Below, one piece after another: positions 17,643-28,147 of a DNA stretch of 64,000 nt (its first letter is position 1; every line of letters begins with the position of its first letter). Source of the stretch: Carboxylicivirga caseinilyticus (GTDB lineage: Bacteria; Bacteroidota; Bacteroidia; Bacteroidales; Marinilabiliaceae); NCBI GenBank assembly GCA_025499705.1, contig JAFMVE010000004.1, positions 154,991 through 218,990 on the forward strand, given 5' to 3'. Made by a program: the position numbers and the translations under genes. The notes beneath the pieces are model-generated. The model made no database searches and had not been told where the DNA came from. It saw only the letters and a program-made list of their open reading frames with translations.

Positions 17643-20066
17643 ATGAAATTTGGATATTTTGACGATGTAGCAAAAGAGTATGTGATTACCACACCTGAGA
17701 CTCCATGGCCTTGGATTAATTACTTAGGTAATGAGGATTTCTTTTCATTGATATCTAATACTGCGGGTGGATATTCTTTTTATAAGGATGCCAAATTCCG
17801 TCGTATAACAAGATACAGATATAATAACGTGCCAATGGATAACGGCGGTCGTTATTTTTATATCAATGATGGTAATTCAGTTTGGTCTCCAGGTTGGAAA
17901 CCTTGTAAAACACCTTTGGATAATTATGAGTGTCGTCATGGGATGAACTACACTAAAATAAAAGGTGAGAAGGATGGCATTTCAGCTGAAGTATTATTCT
18001 TTGTTCCTCTGAAAACATGGGCTGAAGTTCAAAAAGTGACTTTAACGAATACTTCAAATGAAACTAAAAAGTTAAAGTTATTTTCATTTATGGAGTGGGC
18101 ATTATGGAATGCTGCTACCGACATGGAAAATTTCCAGCGTAACTTCTCAACAGGTGAAGTGGAGATTGAGGGTTCAACAATCTACCACAAAACTGAATAT
18201 AAAGAACGTCGTGATCACTATGCCTACTATTCGGTAAATACCGAAATTGATGGTTATGATACCGATCGTGAAACATTCTTTGGATTATATAATGGATTCC
18301 ACGAACCTCAAAAAGTACTGGAAGGCAAACCTGGAATGAGCGTTGCTCACGGATGGTCTCCTGTGGCATCTCATTATATCGAAGTTGAGTTAAAACCAGG
18401 CGAAAGCAAAGACTTTGTTTTTGTCTTGGGATATGTTGAAAATGCACAGGAAGAAAAGTGGGAAAGCAAAGGCATAATCAACAAAACAAAAGCAAAAGCC
18501 ACTTTGGCTAAATTCGACACTGCTGAAAAAGTAGATGCTGCATTTGATGAACTGAAAACATACTGGGAAGAATTGTTGGATGTTTATACCGTTGATTCTG
18601 GTGATGAGAAACTGGACCGAATGGTAAACATCTGGAACCAGTATCAGTGTATGATTACCTTTAACTTCTCGCGTTCTGCATCTTACTTTGAAAGTGGAAT
18701 TGGTCGTGGAATGGGTTTCCGTGATTCAAACCAGGATTTAATCGGTTTTGTGCATCAGATTCCGGAGCGTGCGCGCGAACGAATCATTGATATCGCTTCA
18801 ACTCAATTCCCTGACGGAGGCTGTTATCACCAGTATCAACCGCTGACTAAACGAGGAAACAACGATATCGGTGGCGGATTTAACGATGATCCGATGTGGT
18901 TGATTCTGGGTGTTGTAAGTTACATTAAAGAAACGGGCGATTTCTCAATTCTGGATGAAATGGTTCCTTTTGACAACGATATGAGTGTTGCGAAAACAAT
19001 GTTCGATCACCTGACCATTTCATTCGATCACGTCGTGAATAATTTAGGCCCTCACGGATTACCATTAATTGGTCGTGCCGACTGGAATGACTGTCTGAAC
19101 CTGAACTGTTTCTCCAACGATCCTAATGAATCTTTCCAGACAACTGAAAATAAAACAGAAGGCTCTAAAGCTGAGTCTTTAATGATTGCAGGTTTGTTTG
19201 TGGTTTACGGTCGCGACTATATTGAGTTGTGCAATGTTTTAGGTAAAACCGAGGAGGCTGCACGCGCCCAAAAGCATGTTGATGCAATGATTGAAGCAGT
19301 TAAGCAGCATGGTTGGGATGGCGACTGGTATCTTCGTGCTTACGACTACTACGGTAAAAAAGTAGGTAGCAAGGAGAATAAGGAAGGTCAGATCTTTATT
19401 GAATCACAAGGCTGGTGTACAATGGCTGAAATCGGCAAAGAAGAAGGCATGTGTACCAAAGCATTGGATTCGGTTAAAGAAAGACTTGATTGCGAATACG
19501 GAATTGTACTTAACAACCCTCCTTTCTCTGAATATGTGGTTGAATATGGTGAAATCTCATCATATCCTGCCGGTTACAAAGAAAATGCGGGTATTTTCTG
19601 TCACAATAATCCTTGGGTGATTATTGGTGAGGTATTGAACGGTAATGCTGAGAGAGCCTGGGACTATTTCAAGAAGATCTGTCCGGCTTATTTGGAAGAT
19701 ATCAGTGATCTACACAAGACCGAACCTTATGTATATTCACAAATGATAGCCGGTAAAGATGCCTTTAAACCAGGTGAGGCTAAAAACTCATGGTTGACAG
19801 GTACGGCAGCTTGGAATTTCTACACTATCAGTCAGTATATTTTAGGTGTTCGACCTGATTATAACGGTCTGATAGTTGATCCTTGTATTCCTTCTGACTG
19901 GAAAGGCTTTACTGTAAATCGTAAGTTTCGTGGAACATTATATAACATCGAAGTGGTAAATAATGATTCTGTTGAAAAAGGCATCTGGGTTGATGGAAAC
20001 AAGATTGAAGGTAATGTAATTCCGATGCAAAAAAGTAGCGCTGTAAGCGTAAAAGTTGTAATCTAA
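17643..20066 (+). CDS. Cellobiose phosphorylase (GH94)
   Basis: 807 aa, full length for GH94. Cytoplasmic enzyme that splits cellobiose with phosphate into alpha-glucose 1-phosphate and glucose, saving one ATP. The N-terminal beta-sandwich begins MKFGYFDD and includes [28 protein letters not shown] sequence (about 38-63). The (alpha/alpha)6 barrel has RDSNQDL (substrate/phosphate region), the catalytic D483 in [11 protein letters not shown], and [10 protein letters not shown]. There is no signal peptide. Specificity for cellobiose over other beta-glucosyl disaccharides is inferred from the close match to this subfamily and the neighbouring GPH symporter and GH3 enzyme. Confidence 0.93.
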   Translation: MKFGYFDDVAKEYVITTPETPWPWINYLGNEDFFSLISNTAGGYSFYKDAKFRRITRYRYNNVPMDNGGRYFYINDGNSVWSPGWKPCKTPLDNYECRHGMNYTKIKGEKDGISAEVLFFVPLKTWAEVQKVTLTNTSNETKKLKLFSFMEWALWNAATDMENFQRNFSTGEVEIEGSTIYHKTEYKERRDHYAYYSVNTEIDGYDTDRETFFGLYNGFHEPQKVLEGKPGMSVAHGWSPVASHYIEVELKPGESKDFVFVLGYVENAQEEKWESKGIINKTKAKATLAKFDTAEKVDAAFDELKTYWEELLDVYTVDSGDEKLDRMVNIWNQYQCMITFNFSRSASYFESGIGRGMGFRDSNQDLIGFVHQIPERARERIIDIASTQFPDGGCYHQYQPLTKRGNNDIGGGFNDDPMWLILGVVSYIKETGDFSILDEMVPFDNDMSVAKTMFDHLTISFDHVVNNLGPHGLPLIGRADWNDCLNLNCFSNDPNESFQTTENKTEGSKAESLMIAGLFVVYGRDYIELCNVLGKTEEAARAQKHVDAMIEAVKQHGWDGDWYLRAYDYYGKKVGSKENKEGQIFIESQGWCTMAEIGKEEGMCTKALDSVKERLDCEYGIVLNNPPFSEYVVEYGEISSYPAGYKENAGIFCHNNPWVIIGEVLNGNAERAWDYFKKICPAYLEDISDLHKTEPYVYSQMIAGKDAFKPGEAKNSWLTGTAAWNFYTISQYILGVRPDYNGLIVDPCIPSDWKGFTVNRKFRGTLYNIEVVNNDSVEKGIWVDGNKIEGNVIPMQKSSAVSVKVVI

Positions 20067-20070
20067 AACA

Positions 20071-20087
20071 AGGATAACAATTATCCT
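20071..20087 (+). terminator. Small hairpin after GH94 gene
   Basis: AGGATAA/TTATCCT, a 7-bp perfect stem with a 3-base loop just past the stop codon. There is no T run; possibly a 3'-end stabilising hairpin. Confidence 0.3.
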
Positions 20088-20103
20088 GAAGCCATATAAA
20101 ATG

Positions 20104-20129
20104 AGGTTGTCATTCTTTAATGGCAACCT
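20104..20129 (+). terminator. Strong intrinsic terminator between GH94 and GH3 genes
   Basis: An 11-bp stem with one G-T pair (AGGTTGTCATT/AATGGCAACCT), a CTTT loop, then TTTTTATTTACTTTT. It stands only 15 bases before the GH3 start, so the beta-glucosidase gene must rely on read-through or have its own promoter overlapping this region. Confidence 0.8.
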
Positions 20130-20144
20130 TTTTATTTACTTTTA

Positions 20145-22439
20145 ATGAGTAAAATTCACACTATTATGAAACATATTTTAGGAGTATTAATAATGATGAC
20201 ATTGGGATTAACAGCTTGTACCAATAATGGAGGGGGTGATTCTGAAGAAGACCGTTTTGTCGAAGATCTTCTTGGAAAGATGACATTGGAAGAAAAAATT
20301 GGACAGATGAATCAACGCACAGGTCAATGGGAAATGACCGGACCTGCACCTAAAACGGATGGATCTCAACAATTACTTGACGATTTGAAGCAGGGACGTG
20401 TAGGGTCAATGCTGAATGTTGTGGGTGCTGAAGCAACCCGAAAGGCTCAACAATTGGTCGTTGAAAATAGTCGATTGGGTATTCCTTTAATTTTTGGCTA
20501 TGATGTGGTTCACGGACATCAGACTATGTTTCCAATACCATTGGGTGAAGCTGCATCATGGGATCCTGAATTAGCCAGGCTATCAGCCAGTGTTGCTGCT
20601 AAAGAAGCTGCCGCAAACGGATTGCAATGGACTTTTGCTCCCATGGTAGATGTTGGACGCGATGCACGCTGGGGTAGAGTTATGGAAGGAGCCGGAGAAG
20701 ATACTTATCTGGGTTCTGCATTTGCCATAGCGAGAGTTCAGGGTTTTCAGGGTGACGATTTAAGTAATGAAAATACTATTGCTGCATGTGCCAAGCATTT
20801 TGCAGGTTATGCCTTCTCTGAATCGGGACGTGATTACAATGCAGTAGAAATTGGCGGAGAATCATTGCACAATGTGGTTATACCTCCTTTCAAAGCGGCA
20901 AGTGATGCGGGTGTTGCTACTTTTATGAATTCATTTAACACCATTGATGGTTTACCTGCTACTGCCAGTTCTTATTTACAGCGAACATTGCTTAAAGGTC
21001 AGTGGGAATTTGATGGTTTTGTAGTATCAGACTGGAACAGCATTGGCGAGATGATTCAACATGGAGTAGCTGCAGATTTGAAAGAAGCTGCTTTAAGAGC
21101 CATTAAAGGAGGCTCTGATATGGATATGGAAGCAGATGCATACTTAAGTCACCTAAAGGAGTTGGTTGAGTCTGGCGAGGTAGATGAGAGATATGTTGAC
21201 GATGCTGTTCGCAGAATTCTGCGAATTAAATATCGACTGGGGTTGTTTGACGATCCATATAAATATTGTAATGAGGATCGTGAGAAAAATTCATTGTTAA
21301 CAGCCGAAAATAAAGAAGCTGCCCGCAAAGTGGCGAGTGAGTCAATGGTACTTCTAAAGAATGAAAACAATATTCTGCCAATAAACAAGGATATTAAATC
21401 AATTGCAGTTGTTGGCCCATTGGCTGATGATAAAGATTCTCCTCTAGGAAACTGGAGAGCAAAAGCCATTTCAAACTCTGCAGTTTCTTTATTAGAAGGT
21501 GTTACCACTGCTTGTGGTAATGACATTAAAGTAAATTATGCCAAAGGTTGTGATCTGGTAACCGGAGAAAGAACATTTTCAAATATCCTTACATTCAATA
21601 GTGATGACAGATCAGGTTTTAAAGAAGCTGTAAAAGCTGCTAAAAAATCCGATGTTGTATTATTGGCTATTGGTGAAGATGCTTATCAATCAGGTGAAGG
21701 AAGAAGCCAAACTGACATAACTTTATCAGGATTACAGGTTGAACTTTTTGATGAAATTTACAAAGTAAATAAGAATATTGTAGTTGTTCTGATGACAGGT
21801 CGCCCGGTGGTTATTCCCGAATTGGCTGAAAAAGCCGCTGCCATTCTCGAAACATGGCATGCCGGATCCGAAGCGGGTAATGCAATGGCAGATGTTTTAT
21901 TTGGGAAAGTTAATCCTTCAGGTAAATTACCAATGACTTTCCCTCGCAGTGTTGGTCAGATTCCTATCTATTACAATTACAAAAATACCGGTCGCCCAAG
22001 TGGTAATGAGATGGATAACCTTTGGTCGAGATACACAGATTCTCCCAACACACCTCAATATCCATTCGGATATGGTTTAAGTTATACTTCATTTACCTAT
22101 TCAAATCTCAATTTGGATAAAACTGAAATACAACCAGGTGGAGATGTTAAAGTATCGGTTACTGTTACCAATACCGGAGATGTAAAAGGAAAAGAAATTG
22201 TTCAATTATATATTCGGGATGAAGTGGCTGCCTATGCCCGCCCGGTTAAAGAACTGAAAGGTTTTAACAAAATCGAACTGGATGCCGGAGAGTCGAAAGA
22301 AGTTACTTTTACTTTAGGCAAGGATGAGTTAGGTTATTTTCATCCAAACGGCACATATGTTATTGAAAAAGGTAGTTTTAAGGTAATGGTCGGTAGTAAT
22401 TCGGCAGAAACCATTGAAACATCGTTTGTCATTAAATAA
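20145..22439 (+). CDS. Beta-glucosidase, GH3 family, lipoprotein
   Basis: 764 aa. Lipoprotein signal ending LGLTAC; an internal ATG at 20166 would give an equally good, shorter signal. GH3 N-terminal barrel with GYDVVHGHQTMFPIPL, KHFAGY and the nucleophile D296 in FVVSDWNSIGEM. The C-terminal domain carries GEDAYQSGEGRS, where the acid/base glutamate is expected, and a final fibronectin-like domain from about residue 650. It releases glucose from the non-reducing end of cello-oligosaccharides, probably in the periplasm or on the outer membrane. It works alongside the cytoplasmic phosphorylase, so the locus has both a hydrolytic and a phosphorolytic branch. Confidence 0.93.
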   Translation: MSKIHTIMKHILGVLIMMTLGLTACTNNGGGDSEEDRFVEDLLGKMTLEEKIGQMNQRTGQWEMTGPAPKTDGSQQLLDDLKQGRVGSMLNVVGAEATRKAQQLVVENSRLGIPLIFGYDVVHGHQTMFPIPLGEAASWDPELARLSASVAAKEAAANGLQWTFAPMVDVGRDARWGRVMEGAGEDTYLGSAFAIARVQGFQGDDLSNENTIAACAKHFAGYAFSESGRDYNAVEIGGESLHNVVIPPFKAASDAGVATFMNSFNTIDGLPATASSYLQRTLLKGQWEFDGFVVSDWNSIGEMIQHGVAADLKEAALRAIKGGSDMDMEADAYLSHLKELVESGEVDERYVDDAVRRILRIKYRLGLFDDPYKYCNEDREKNSLLTAENKEAARKVASESMVLLKNENNILPINKDIKSIAVVGPLADDKDSPLGNWRAKAISNSAVSLLEGVTTACGNDIKVNYAKGCDLVTGERTFSNILTFNSDDRSGFKEAVKAAKKSDVVLLAIGEDAYQSGEGRSQTDITLSGLQVELFDEIYKVNKNIVVVLMTGRPVVIPELAEKAAAILETWHAGSEAGNAMADVLFGKVNPSGKLPMTFPRSVGQIPIYYNYKNTGRPSGNEMDNLWSRYTDSPNTPQYPFGYGLSYTSFTYSNLNLDKTEIQPGGDVKVSVTVTNTGDVKGKEIVQLYIRDEVAAYARPVKELKGFNKIELDAGESKEVTFTLGKDELGYFHPNGTYVIEKGSFKVMVGSNSAETIETSFVIK

Positions 22440-22502
22440 AGCAATCTCAAACCAACGATTAAACATCTTAATTAAAAAATTAGCATTATTGCTTAGATAC
22501 CA

Positions 22503-22538
22503 AAAAAGGGATTGATAGTAAATTATCAGTCCCTTTTT
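22503..22538 (+). terminator. Terminator of the GH3 gene
   Basis: 15-bp stem (AAAAAGGGATTGATA with TATCAGTCCCTTTTT, one G-T pair), 6-base loop, T run within the right arm. Confidence 0.8.
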
Positions 22539-22674
22539 CATTTGCTTATTAACACAACTTTTCAATTTTAAAAGAGTTTCTGAATACCACATGCTTCTTA
22601 AAGCCACAAGATTTTATTACTCTAAAATTAAACCTTCCTAATAAGTTTAGTGTTACTATCTAAAAGAAAGTGCT

Positions 22675-23145
22675 ATGATGTTTTTAGATAGATACAATGC
22701 AGAAAGACATATAGATCAGCTTCAGGAAGACTTCCGGAGAGAAGACGCTTTTAGAAACGATTTTATAGCATCATTCAAACAATCTGTACATCATATCATA
22801 ACTTCAGACAGTAAACATCCAGTACTACCAATCGGATTGCCAACATTAACCGAAACTTATGCTTTAACAGTATTAAGTATTGTAAGCTCCGTACTTGATA
22901 AAAATGAATCCTCTCCTTTTTATCGTATAAATGATGAAATCAAGGCCCTGCAATCTTATATTTTCAAATACGAATACATCATTAACAATACTCTAAGTAA
23001 AAAGGCGTTTGAACAAATTAAGGAAATCATTTCCACTAAATTTCCACAAGTTTCAGAAATAACTGAATTAAGCAATCAGTTATTGACAGTCAACTTGCAA
23101 TGGCATCATATCAATTACATGGCAAGCTTTCCCGAATCAAAATAG
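22675..23145 (+). CDS. Hypothetical protein, mostly helical
   Basis: 156 aa, not recognised. It has no signal peptide or membrane segment. It starts with a charged helix (YNAERHIDQLQEDFRREDAF) and contains long predicted helices throughout, with a central hydrophobic stretch (ALTVLSIVSSVL). Two ATGs in tandem begin it. It sits between the GH3 terminator and the end of the LytTR regulator gene, stopping 2 bases from that convergent gene. Codon use looks like its neighbours, so I take it as real. Confidence 0.6.
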   Translation: MMFLDRYNAERHIDQLQEDFRREDAFRNDFIASFKQSVHHIITSDSKHPVLPIGLPTLTETYALTVLSIVSSVLDKNESSPFYRINDEIKALQSYIFKYEYIINNTLSKKAFEQIKEIISTKFPQVSEITELSNQLLTVNLQWHHINYMASFPESK

Positions 23146-23147
23146 GT

Positions 23148-23975
23148 TTATCTGCCAAACAACTGACGAATTGCTTGAGTGAGATGATTAATGCCTGATT
23201 TTTTATTAAACTGATCTTTAAAATCCTTACCAAAACGTTTGGATGCATATAACACAGTTCCGTTAGTCAATTCAACGGTTAATTCACGGTGATTGTATTT
23301 CTTAATAAATTCCTGATTAACAAGCAAACTGTTACTGATTGCATGAAAATGATAATCGCTTACAAGCATTTCTTTATAAAATCCAATATTACGGGTTACA
23401 GAGAGCTGCACATTGTCTTTGAGAAACACATAACAAATTACACCATCCGCTTTTAAATAAACAATATCCGAAATATTCACGAATTCGATAATACCACTAT
23501 GAAGATGGAAAGCCATTTTATTGCTGGGCATTGTTTGTGCTCCTCCCACCCTTTCGAGTAACAATTTAATCTGATGATTGAAGTTTCGTGAGGTGATTTT
23601 TGTTAAAGCCTTATTCACCGCCTGCACTAATTCAGAATCATCCAAAGGCTTGTATAAAAAATCAATGGCCGAATATTTAATTGCTCTTAAGGTGTATTCT
23701 TTAGCACTCTCTCCCGTTATAAAGATGATTTCAAAATCGATACAGTTTTCTTCCGATAGTCTTTTTAATAAATCAAATCCGGTACCTGTTGTTAGTTGTA
23801 TATCAAGAAAAACAAGTTGAATATCCTCATGTTTAATTAAATCATAAGCTTCACTGATATCATATGCCTGAAATATTTGTTTTATCTGCGGAAACAATTG
23901 GCGCACACGCTGGCATATATAATCAGATGTATCCTGAATATCTTCAACAATTAAGGCATTTACTTGCTGTTCCAT
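23148..23975 (-). CDS. LytTR-family response regulator
   Basis: 275 aa. Receiver domain (1-125) with acidic pocket EDIQ, phospho-acceptor D58 in LVFLDIQL, and Lys in FLYKPLDD. A LytTR DNA-binding domain occupies about 165-265 (VYLKADGVICYVFLKDN, FHAISNSLLVNQEFI). It follows its sensor kinase gene by 5 bases, forming a two-component pair. The divergent operon of secreted proteins at 27.1 kb is a possible target by position only. Confidence 0.93.
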   Translation of the reverse strand: MEQQVNALIVEDIQDTSDYICQRVRQLFPQIKQIFQAYDISEAYDLIKHEDIQLVFLDIQLTTGTGFDLLKRLSEENCIDFEIIFITGESAKEYTLRAIKYSAIDFLYKPLDDSELVQAVNKALTKITSRNFNHQIKLLLERVGGAQTMPSNKMAFHLHSGIIEFVNISDIVYLKADGVICYVFLKDNVQLSVTRNIGFYKEMLVSDYHFHAISNSLLVNQEFIKKYNHRELTVELTNGTVLYASKRFGKDFKDQFNKKSGINHLTQAIRQLFGR

Positions 23976-23980
23976 TTCAT

Positions 23981-26902
23981 CTAGTTAAAAGTGATCGTTA
24001 CAATGGTACCTCCATATTCAGGATCTTCGTAACGAATGTGAATGTTATAACCCAGTTCATTTAAAATATCAATTCGTTTCTGAATCAATTCAATTCCTCT
24101 AGATTCATATACTTTAATCGAATCTTTCTTCAGTTCTTCCGACTTCTTTCGACCTATACCATTATCTACAATTGTACAAACCAGGGCTTCTTTTTCTGCT
24201 GAAATACGAATGAGTAATTTACCATCTTTTTCAGAAGGATAGAGCCCGTGTTTTATTGCATTTTCAACAAAAGGTTGAATAATCATTGGAGGAATGGTTT
24301 TATTTAAAAGATCAGGATCAGCAACATTTAATTCATAATCAAAGGCTTTGGCTCGATATTTTATTTGCTCAAACTCAATATACATTTTTAGCAAATCAAC
24401 CTCTTCTTTTACCGATATCTCCGTGTTTTCCTGCGATTGATCAATTACCTGAGATGATTTTATAGTGGCCTCCATATAGGCTCTTATTAAACGCGAGAAT
24501 TTAATAATGTATTGATTGGCCAGTTCGGGTTTATGCTGTGTTACCAGGTTCTGAACTGAAGCCAAAAGGTTAAAGATAAAATGTGGATTAAGGTTTGCCT
24601 GCAACGAAGCAATTTCCAAATAACGCTTTTTCCGCTCCTGCTCAATGGCCTTTACCTTAAACATATATCTTGACCTGGAGATATAGGCAATGATTAATCC
24701 AAGAAGAAGCAAAACAAAAAATGCATATTTATAAAAATGTGGTTCTTTATAAAAAGGTAATTTAACAACCACATTAATTGAAGTTGTTTTAAAATCCTCT
24801 ATCCCATTAACAAACGCAGGCTTCACCATGACTTCGAAAGTGTAGTTACCTGAAGCAAGATTATTATAAACAGCATAGTTTTGCTGACTCCAGTTACTCC
24901 ACTGCTCTTTGTAACCTTTTAAACGATAACGATATTCCGGTTGTGTTGGCAATCCAAATCCAACTGTCTCAAAATCAAACTCCACATCATTTTCATGGCT
25001 TTTTAGTAATAATACTTTCCCTAATTTGCGTTCAGCATAGGATAATGAAGTATTATTACAATGAGTAATTTCAACATTAAAAAACTCAGAATCAAAACGA
25101 ACTTTTAACGGATCAATTGCCGTTGTGTTGGTAGTTGATGGAAATAGGACTTTATCATTCCATCTCATAAAACCATTTTGCGCAATTTCCTGTGCCAGTA
25201 AACCATTTCTGAAATTGTAGGTTTTGATTATTAAATTCTCGTTACTTAAATATTCATCTAATTTAAGTACCATCAATTCCCGGGTTGTCCCCAGGAACAG
25301 TTTATCTTGAGAATAAGCCATAATGGCAGTTATATATCCAGAATGAGCTATAGGTACTTTTTTGAACTGGCGTTTTTCCGCATTCAAAAACCACAATCCA
25401 TCTCTTCCTCCCATCCAAATGTTACCATTATTATCTTTGGCTATTGAGATTATTCCATTTGCAGGTACACCTTTGAATAAATCATCGGGCTTGATAAATA
25501 TGTTTTTCTTACGATCATAGATTGACAATGACCGACCTGTTCCGATCCATATCCATGAGTCACCCATAAATTCCAAAGCAGAAGGGTGAGACTTAACGAT
25601 CGAATTCGTCTCATCTTTTATGTATCTGATCTTTCCGTTTGCATCCAGAAAACCTAAGCCATTTTCCTGACCAAAAATGACACTATTTGTAACAGAGTCG
25701 TAACGTGTGATGAGCGAGATACCGGTATTAAGTTTGATGGTTTGGTTTTTATTGTATATCACCAATCCATAATGAGTTGGGAAGTACAAATTGCCGTTTT
25801 TATCCTTAGAAGCTCCGTAATAATAATCCGTTTCTTTGGAGTTATAGAACCCTTTGGCAATAATTTCCTTTTTCAAATTTCGCTGCATATCTAATTGATA
25901 TAGCCCTTGCTTAAAAGCGGCACCATATAAACTTCCATCATCAGCTTGTATCAATGTCCAAAAATCTTTCATAAATGACTCCGGGAATACTTCAAAAGGA
26001 TTATCCCAAATTTGATACAATCCATTATCAGATCCGGCCCATAGCTGATTATCCCGATCAATGATTACTGGATAAGGAGCTTTAATAAAATCCAACTGCA
26101 GCTCAACTGCCGTTCTTGATGCACTATCCAAAAGAAAATAATCATACATATAATTCAGCAGGAAGGATTTAACAGGAAGCTTATTCACCTCAACATTGAT
26201 TATATCATTTCCTGCGTACCAGAACCTAAAAAGTAATTCTCCATCGGGCAACGACAGGTACCTCACCTCTTTTCCATTATTTAATAAAATTACTGGCAGA
26301 TCATGCGATAAACGCCCCACATCCACTTTCCAACCATCAGGAGCAGTATAAATTCTCGATAACCTGTTTGACTTTATATGGTAAACGTCATTGGTAATAA
26401 AATCAGTGCAATACAGTAAGCGATGGTTTGGCTCATAAACCACGGATTTAACTCCTCCAACCGGAAAATCAACCCCTACCTTGTATTGCACAAGTAATGA
26501 GTCCTTCTGATAATGGTTAACCCAATCTTTTGTATAAATAAAATAGCAATTATCCGAAACCATTACTTGAAAAGATTCAGAAATATTCTTGATCAAACTG
26601 AAATCTGAACCATTAAATCTATAAACTCCGGAAGTCGCCTTTACAAATACATTCCCCTCTGCATCACTATCTATGGTATAAATATGTTCGTTACCCAGGT
26701 ATTGATGGAAATGTTCACCGTTAAACTGGGCTAATCCAGCCTTGGTACCCACCCAAACATATCCATAGTCGTCCTGATGAATCGCCGTCACCTGAATTTG
26801 AGGCAGTCCGTTATGCGTATTATAAATTCTGTACGGTTTATCCTTGGCATGCAGTGATACAAGCCCCCAAAGGCATAAAACAATTATTGCAATTACTTTC
26901 AT
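23981..26902 (-). CDS. Sensor histidine kinase with reg_prop propellers and Y_Y_Y domain
   Basis: 973 aa. Signal peptide, then about 13-14 blades of two-component 'regulator propeller' repeats (for example DDYGYVWVGTKAGLAQFNG and DNNGNIWMGGRDGLWFL). A Y_Y_Y immunoglobulin-like domain follows (around 640-730, with YRLKGYKEQWSNW), then one membrane helix (about 740-760). The cytoplasmic part is a LytS-type kinase: LNPHFIFNLLASVQNLV supplies the phospho-accepting His, and PPMIIQPFVENAIKHGL and DNGIGRKKS form the ATP site. Unlike the hybrid one-polypeptide systems common in this phylum, this one uses a separate LytTR regulator. The ligand is probably a glycan or peptide fragment outside the inner membrane (inference). 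Confidence 0.93.
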   Translation of the reverse strand: MKVIAIIVLCLWGLVSLHAKDKPYRIYNTHNGLPQIQVTAIHQDDYGYVWVGTKAGLAQFNGEHFHQYLGNEHIYTIDSDAEGNVFVKATSGVYRFNGSDFSLIKNISESFQVMVSDNCYFIYTKDWVNHYQKDSLLVQYKVGVDFPVGGVKSVVYEPNHRLLYCTDFITNDVYHIKSNRLSRIYTAPDGWKVDVGRLSHDLPVILLNNGKEVRYLSLPDGELLFRFWYAGNDIINVEVNKLPVKSFLLNYMYDYFLLDSASRTAVELQLDFIKAPYPVIIDRDNQLWAGSDNGLYQIWDNPFEVFPESFMKDFWTLIQADDGSLYGAAFKQGLYQLDMQRNLKKEIIAKGFYNSKETDYYYGASKDKNGNLYFPTHYGLVIYNKNQTIKLNTGISLITRYDSVTNSVIFGQENGLGFLDANGKIRYIKDETNSIVKSHPSALEFMGDSWIWIGTGRSLSIYDRKKNIFIKPDDLFKGVPANGIISIAKDNNGNIWMGGRDGLWFLNAEKRQFKKVPIAHSGYITAIMAYSQDKLFLGTTRELMVLKLDEYLSNENLIIKTYNFRNGLLAQEIAQNGFMRWNDKVLFPSTTNTTAIDPLKVRFDSEFFNVEITHCNNTSLSYAERKLGKVLLLKSHENDVEFDFETVGFGLPTQPEYRYRLKGYKEQWSNWSQQNYAVYNNLASGNYTFEVMVKPAFVNGIEDFKTTSINVVVKLPFYKEPHFYKYAFFVLLLLGLIIAYISRSRYMFKVKAIEQERKKRYLEIASLQANLNPHFIFNLLASVQNLVTQHKPELANQYIIKFSRLIRAYMEATIKSSQVIDQSQENTEISVKEEVDLLKMYIEFEQIKYRAKAFDYELNVADPDLLNKTIPPMIIQPFVENAIKHGLYPSEKDGKLLIRISAEKEALVCTIVDNGIGRKKSEELKKDSIKVYESRGIELIQKRIDILNELGYNIHIRYEDPEYGGTIVTITFN

Positions 26903-27128
26903 TCAGATTGAGTGTAAGCTTGATGATACAATATAATGATATTATCTGCATCGGCATGAAGATTAATAACAGATGGTCGTATGCCATAATAAACGGCAAT
27001 TGATTTGCTACTTGGTGCATAACGAAAAAATGAATTTCCACTTATTACGCCAATTGACCACTTATTACTTTTCAGCCTATAAAACTGGCAGAACATACTA
27101 GTTTTATTACTATTCTAAACTCAGAGTC

Positions 27129-28145
27129 ATGAAACAAATTTTACTTACCCTTTTGGTTGTCATAGCTACAACACATTTATCGGCGCAACAACTTGTTATG
27201 CTTCAGAGCAATGGTACATCAACTGCATTTGATGGTGAAACGCCTTTTATTGATGCATATGACAGTGCAATTGATGGTGATACCATTTATTTACCCGGCA
27301 CAAGAGTCACACCACCTCCTGCTATAGATAAGCAATTAACCATTTACGGAACAGGACATTACCCTTCTACTACCAATGCAACTAATAGTTCTATTATTTA
27401 TGGAACTGTCTATATTTCTGAAAACGCAGACAATATTAAACTTGAAGGAATTGAAATTACAGGTAGTCTCATTTTTATGAATAATCAAAAAATAGATAAT
27501 GCAATTATTTCTCGTTGTAAACTTTACCAGGTTAGTTATCAGGGAGACTTAACTACTCCTTGTGAGAATAACACCATAAAACAATGTGTTATTACCAGTT
27601 CCGTATCATTAAATAATGCAAACAATTGTATTTTAACAAATAACATAATAGCCTCAAGCATTGGAAACGGTAATCAAATTGCCATTTTAAACAATGTTAT
27701 ACTTCATACCTCTACATCATCCACATATGGAACAATTACTAATGTTGATAACTCAACTATAGCCAATAATATTTTCAGACGAGCCAATAATGTAATCCAA
27801 TCGTCATGCGAATCATCAACATTTGCTAACAATGTTTTTAAGTCAACAGCACTTGCAGGGGTAAATACCTTTTTAAACAACTATGAAAATGTTGATTTTG
27901 CCTCGTTATTTGTAAGTCAAAATGATGAAGGAGTTTTCAACTATGAACAGGATTATCATTTAAACAATACTGAAACATATCTTGGTAACGACGGAACGCA
28001 AGTTGGCATTTATGGTGGATTATTTCCATACAAGGACTATGCGATTCCTACTAATCCACATATTAGTTCACAATCAGTTGCTCCATCAACCGACGAAAAC
28101 GGGATGTTAAACATCAGCATCACGGTTAATGCTCAACAGGAATAA
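27129..28145 (+). CDS. Secreted beta-helix protein
   Basis: 338 aa with signal peptide MKQILLTLLVVIATTHLSAQ. The body has repeated short strands rich in Asn/Ile (NNTIKQCVIT-type, NCILTNNIIASSIGNGNQIAILNNVI), as in right-handed parallel beta-helix (pectate-lyase-like) proteins. No lyase catalytic residues stand out, and no C-terminal sorting domain is present. It ends 2 bases before the next secreted-protein gene, so it is the first gene of a three-gene unit divergent from the sensor kinase. Confidence 0.75.
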   Translation: MKQILLTLLVVIATTHLSAQQLVMLQSNGTSTAFDGETPFIDAYDSAIDGDTIYLPGTRVTPPPAIDKQLTIYGTGHYPSTTNATNSSIIYGTVYISENADNIKLEGIEITGSLIFMNNQKIDNAIISRCKLYQVSYQGDLTTPCENNTIKQCVITSSVSLNNANNCILTNNIIASSIGNGNQIAILNNVILHTSTSSTYGTITNVDNSTIANNIFRRANNVIQSSCESSTFANNVFKSTALAGVNTFLNNYENVDFASLFVSQNDEGVFNYEQDYHLNNTETYLGNDGTQVGIYGGLFPYKDYAIPTNPHISSQSVAPSTDENGMLNISITVNAQQE

Positions 28146-28147
28146 TT

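Noticed and set aside
26838..27096. Two minus-strand ORFs before the sensor kinase
   Set aside because: They have odd composition, overlap the kinase signal peptide and lack a credible start.
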